Below are positions 20,520-23,172 of a DNA stretch of 23,172 nt, piece by piece. The notes under the pieces were generated by a model, which made no database searches, had not been told where the DNA came from, and was given only the letters and a program-made list of their open reading frames with translations. Numbering within the stretch: the first letter of the stretch is position 1; every line of letters begins with the position of its first letter. The stretch covers positions 1 to 23,172 of the IMG/VR virus record IMGVR_UViG_3300035698_018820. The stretch is one strand, 5' to 3'. This DNA comes from a virus. Both the position numbers and the translations under genes were made by a program.

Positions 20520-23172
20520 ATGAATTATAATAATAAAATATCGAGAAAAAAAATAGGTGCTTCAAAAATATTGAGTAAATTAGAGTCAATTTTTGATGAA
20601 ACTGAACAGTCTATTATAATGTCAATTTATAATAAAGATGACACTCTTATTAAAACAGTTGAAATAATAGATTTTGAATTATTATTGGATGATAACGAAA
20701 AATGTTATTTGGATATAAATATTCATGATGAATTAAGAAAATATGGATTTAATAGTGGGTATTATAAAGTTAAATATAATTATATTTTAAAAATAGTAGG
20801 TGAATATGTAAAGAGTAATTTATATATAAATAAAATATCACCATCAAGAACAGAAGTTAAAATAGCATACAGGAATGATACAATTAAAAGTCAATTTAAT
20901 ACTTTTAATGAAGCTCCAAAATATGTACAATATTTAGATCCATCACAATATTATTATATCGAACCTCATATTAATTTAGGGTATGCAAATGACTATATGA
21001 TTATTAATTGGACTATTGATGAAAATAGTGATTCTACTGATATAATATTGAAATTAAATCAATCATTAGATAATATTATTAACGAAAAAGATTTTTTAGA
21101 AATTTATATATCATTAGCAGATTTAATATCTGATGATATAATATTAATCCCAGCTAATAATTTTATAGATGTTAATATATTACGACCATCCAATTTCAAT
21201 ATTAAATCAACAGCAAATAAAACTTATGAAGGATATAAGAATTGGAGTGATTTAACATCAACAAATAGTACTATATCGAATAAAATTATAAATAAATATT
21301 TTGGTACTGGAAGTAATGTAGTCAATTTAAATATAGATTATAAAACCTTTGACAATTATATATTTTATAGTTCTGCAGAACAACGATTAGTCAATTTTAA
21401 ATATAAATTAGGATTAATAGAATCATATGATGCATCAATAGCAAATATACAGACTTTAATAACTGGCTCTGCAACAGCATCAAATGAATATTCGTTAAAT
21501 ATTAATAAATATGAATCAAAACGCAATGAGATACTTAATAGTTTTGATTATTATGAGAATCATTTGTATTACGAATCTGCTTCATATGTAACAAGTTCTT
21601 ATGGTGAATTTTATCCTACAACCTGGCCAAAATCTAATACTATTAAACCGTATGTATTATATGATGTAACTTCATCTGTTGCATTAAACTGGTATAATGG
21701 AATAATAAGTAGTGCATCGTATTATGATAAAAATAATAATAATGCATTAGTAAGAACAATTCCTGAACATATTAGACGTGATGAATTTAGTGATAATTAT
21801 GAATTATTTGTGAATATGATTGGTCAACAAATGGATATCATATGGCAATATACAAAACAATTGACAAATATTCACAATAGAGATGAATCATTATATGAAG
21901 GATTATCTAAAGATTTAGTTTATAATACATTACGATCATATGGCTGGGATGGAGAAAACGATAATCAGTATGATGATTTATGGTATTATACTTTAGGAAC
22001 AGATGAAAATGAAAATTATATATTTACTGGTTCATTAGGAATCAGTCAATCTTTAGAATGGATTACTGCGGTATCACAATCTATATCAACAGAAGATTCA
22101 GCAAAAGAAATTTGGAAACGTATATTAAATAATTTACCGTATCTTAATAAAACAAAAGGTACAAAAGAAGGTATTCGTAGTTTAATTAATTGTTATGGTA
22201 TTCCTTCAACGGAATTACATATAAAAGAATACGGTGGTCCAGAACCATTAAATAATACATCATATTATGAATATGATAAATTTTCATATGCATTATTAAT
22301 GGAAACTGGATCTTCAATGATTATACCTATTCCGGCGGAGACAGGTTCTATAGAATTTAGATTTAAAACAACTGTTACATCTGCTCAAAAAATATTACAA
22401 TCAGATAATGGTTTATTTTATATTGGAATAGATTCTAATGCATCGATGTCAGTTAATGATACTATAATTCAATCTAAAGCAGTAAACGATGGAGATTGGT
22501 GGTCATTTTTATATACGCAAAATGCACACCAAGAAAGAAATGCTTATTTAAAAAAATCAACATATGGACAAATTACACATGAATATTCTCAAAGTATAGA
22601 AATAACAGATGGGTTTATTGCTTGGAATGATGATGATTCATTTGATAATAATATCAGCAAATCATATGATGGTGAAGATGTAATACATGAAATCACAGGA
22701 GCTGGTTCTAGAGGAAGATCATATGTAACGACCCTAGGTATCGAAGAAGATGGAGATAATGAAATAGCAGTAGAGTTAAATATAGTTTCTTTTAGTGGAA
22801 GTAGTATATCTTTTTATATGTGTGATACATTAGGTACTATTGCTACAGAACTATCTACAGGAATATATGTTGGTTCTCTTTCTGTTGGGAAAAATGTATT
22901 TTATTTATCACAAAATCATGTTGGTGAAATAGGTAGTGTAGGACTGGTATTATATACATACGAATCAGAAATACATATAGATAGCGTGTCTATATATAGA
23001 AAATTGGATTATTTGAATGATTATAGTAGTGGTTCATATACTATTGGTACAGGTAGTTTACCTACATCATCTTTTAGTGGATCATTACAAGAATTTAGAA
23101 TGTGGAATACTGTATTAAGTGAAACTGCATTTGATAATCATGTATTAGCACCAACATCATATAATGGAAATA
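20520..23172 (+). CDS. Very large baseplate/tail protein, partial (gp7-like position, LamG-like domain)
   Basis: The ATG at 20520 follows the previous stop with no spacing and the frame is open to the end of the window (at least 884 residues), so the 3' end is missing. The N-terminal 350 residues are Asn/Ile/Ser-rich beta domains. IPEHIRRDEFSDNYELFVNM (from about 414) and a helical stretch with NIHNRDESLYEGLSKDL follow; KTKGTKEGIRSLINCYGIP (from about 544) resembles blocks of phage tail proteins. From about 607 a jelly-roll begins (SIEFRFKTTV) and ends in GSLQEFRMWNTVLSETAF, the usual close of a concanavalin/LamG lectin-type fold. The place after gp6 and the great length suggest a gp7-like wedge protein; a fibre-like adhesin is an alternative. 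Confidence 0.7.
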   Translation, partial: MNYNNKISRKKIGASKILSKLESIFDETEQSIIMSIYNKDDTLIKTVEIIDFELLLDDNEKCYLDINIHDELRKYGFNSGYYKVKYNYILKIVGEYVKSNLYINKISPSRTEVKIAYRNDTIKSQFNTFNEAPKYVQYLDPSQYYYIEPHINLGYANDYMIINWTIDENSDSTDIILKLNQSLDNIINEKDFLEIYISLADLISDDIILIPANNFIDVNILRPSNFNIKSTANKTYEGYKNWSDLTSTNSTISNKIINKYFGTGSNVVNLNIDYKTFDNYIFYSSAEQRLVNFKYKLGLIESYDASIANIQTLITGSATASNEYSLNINKYESKRNEILNSFDYYENHLYYESASYVTSSYGEFYPTTWPKSNTIKPYVLYDVTSSVALNWYNGIISSASYYDKNNNNALVRTIPEHIRRDEFSDNYELFVNMIGQQMDIIWQYTKQLTNIHNRDESLYEGLSKDLVYNTLRSYGWDGENDNQYDDLWYYTLGTDENENYIFTGSLGISQSLEWITAVSQSISTEDSAKEIWKRILNNLPYLNKTKGTKEGIRSLINCYGIPSTELHIKEYGGPEPLNNTSYYEYDKFSYALLMETGSSMIIPIPAETGSIEFRFKTTVTSAQKILQSDNGLFYIGIDSNASMSVNDTIIQSKAVNDGDWWSFLYTQNAHQERNAYLKKSTYGQITHEYSQSIEITDGFIAWNDDDSFDNNISKSYDGEDVIHEITGAGSRGRSYVTTLGIEEDGDNEIAVELNIVSFSGSSISFYMCDTLGTIATELSTGIYVGSLSVGKNVFYLSQNHVGEIGSVGLVLYTYESEIHIDSVSIYRKLDYLNDYSSGSYTIGTGSLPTSSFSGSLQEFRMWNTVLSETAFDNHVLAPTSYNGN

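Overview
This window is a segment of a large, strongly AT-rich tailed-phage genome with a T4-type contractile tail. Every convincing gene lies on the + strand. The evidence for a T4-like virus is a gp55-like late sigma factor, a gp25-like and a gp6-like baseplate wedge protein, a hub/spike-like protein, a T4 DenV-like UV endonuclease, a T4-late-promoter-like TATAAATA box, and tightly packed genes with ATGA or 1-nt overlaps. The host cannot be read from the window. Several starts have good Shine-Dalgarno sequences (GGAGG, AGGAG); others have none and look translationally coupled.

Region 1 (1-1670) is an RNA-gene cluster: tRNA-Leu(UAA), Leu(UAG), Ser(UGA), Tyr(GUA), Ser(GCU), Trp(CCA) and Phe(GAA), interrupted by an unidentified block of consecutive hairpins (556-719) and by an HNH endonuclease gene that overlaps tRNA-Ser(GCU). 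Region 2 (1748-3722) is a small operon of a P-loop kinase, a HAD phosphatase and a putative papain/transglutaminase-fold protein, ending in tRNA-Cys(GCA) and a strong terminator. Two of these proteins begin with almost the same leader (MKKSELRxLI[KR]E), which I suggest is a capsid-targeting (prohead cargo) tag. Region 3 (3821-5135) has two coiled-coil proteins around DenV, then a tmRNA gene.

The tmRNA is the most striking element. Its T-arm/acceptor 3' half (4928-4963) lies upstream of its 5' half (4987-5108), so the gene is circularly permuted. The acceptor stem, the P2 helix, a tag frame ending in Ala-Ala-stop, a hairpin after the tag and a terminator can all be drawn by hand.

Region 4 (5158-10157) is accessory: a nucleotidyltransferase, a PD-(D/E)XK nuclease-like protein, several unknowns, a membrane/coiled-coil protein with an out-of-frame repeat-bearing continuation behind an A9 run, a zinc-finger protein, and a peptide deformylase homologue that has lost most catalytic and metal-binding residues. 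Region 5 (10256-12945) holds a membrane-anchored lytic transglycosylase, an HD-domain phosphohydrolase, a small membrane protein and a zinc-ribbon protein. Region 6 (12967-23172) is the late/structural block: late promoter, gp55-like sigma, a small acidic protein, hub/spike-like protein, gp25, gp6, a DNRLRE-like structural protein, a protein with an internal copy of the leader motif, a repeat-containing protein, and a very large baseplate/tail protein that runs off the window.

The tRNAs, tmRNA, nucleotidyltransferase, kinase/phosphatase pair and deformylase-like protein all point toward translation and RNA-end maintenance. The leader-tagged proteins may be packaged with the genome and act at the start of infection. 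Both statements are inference.
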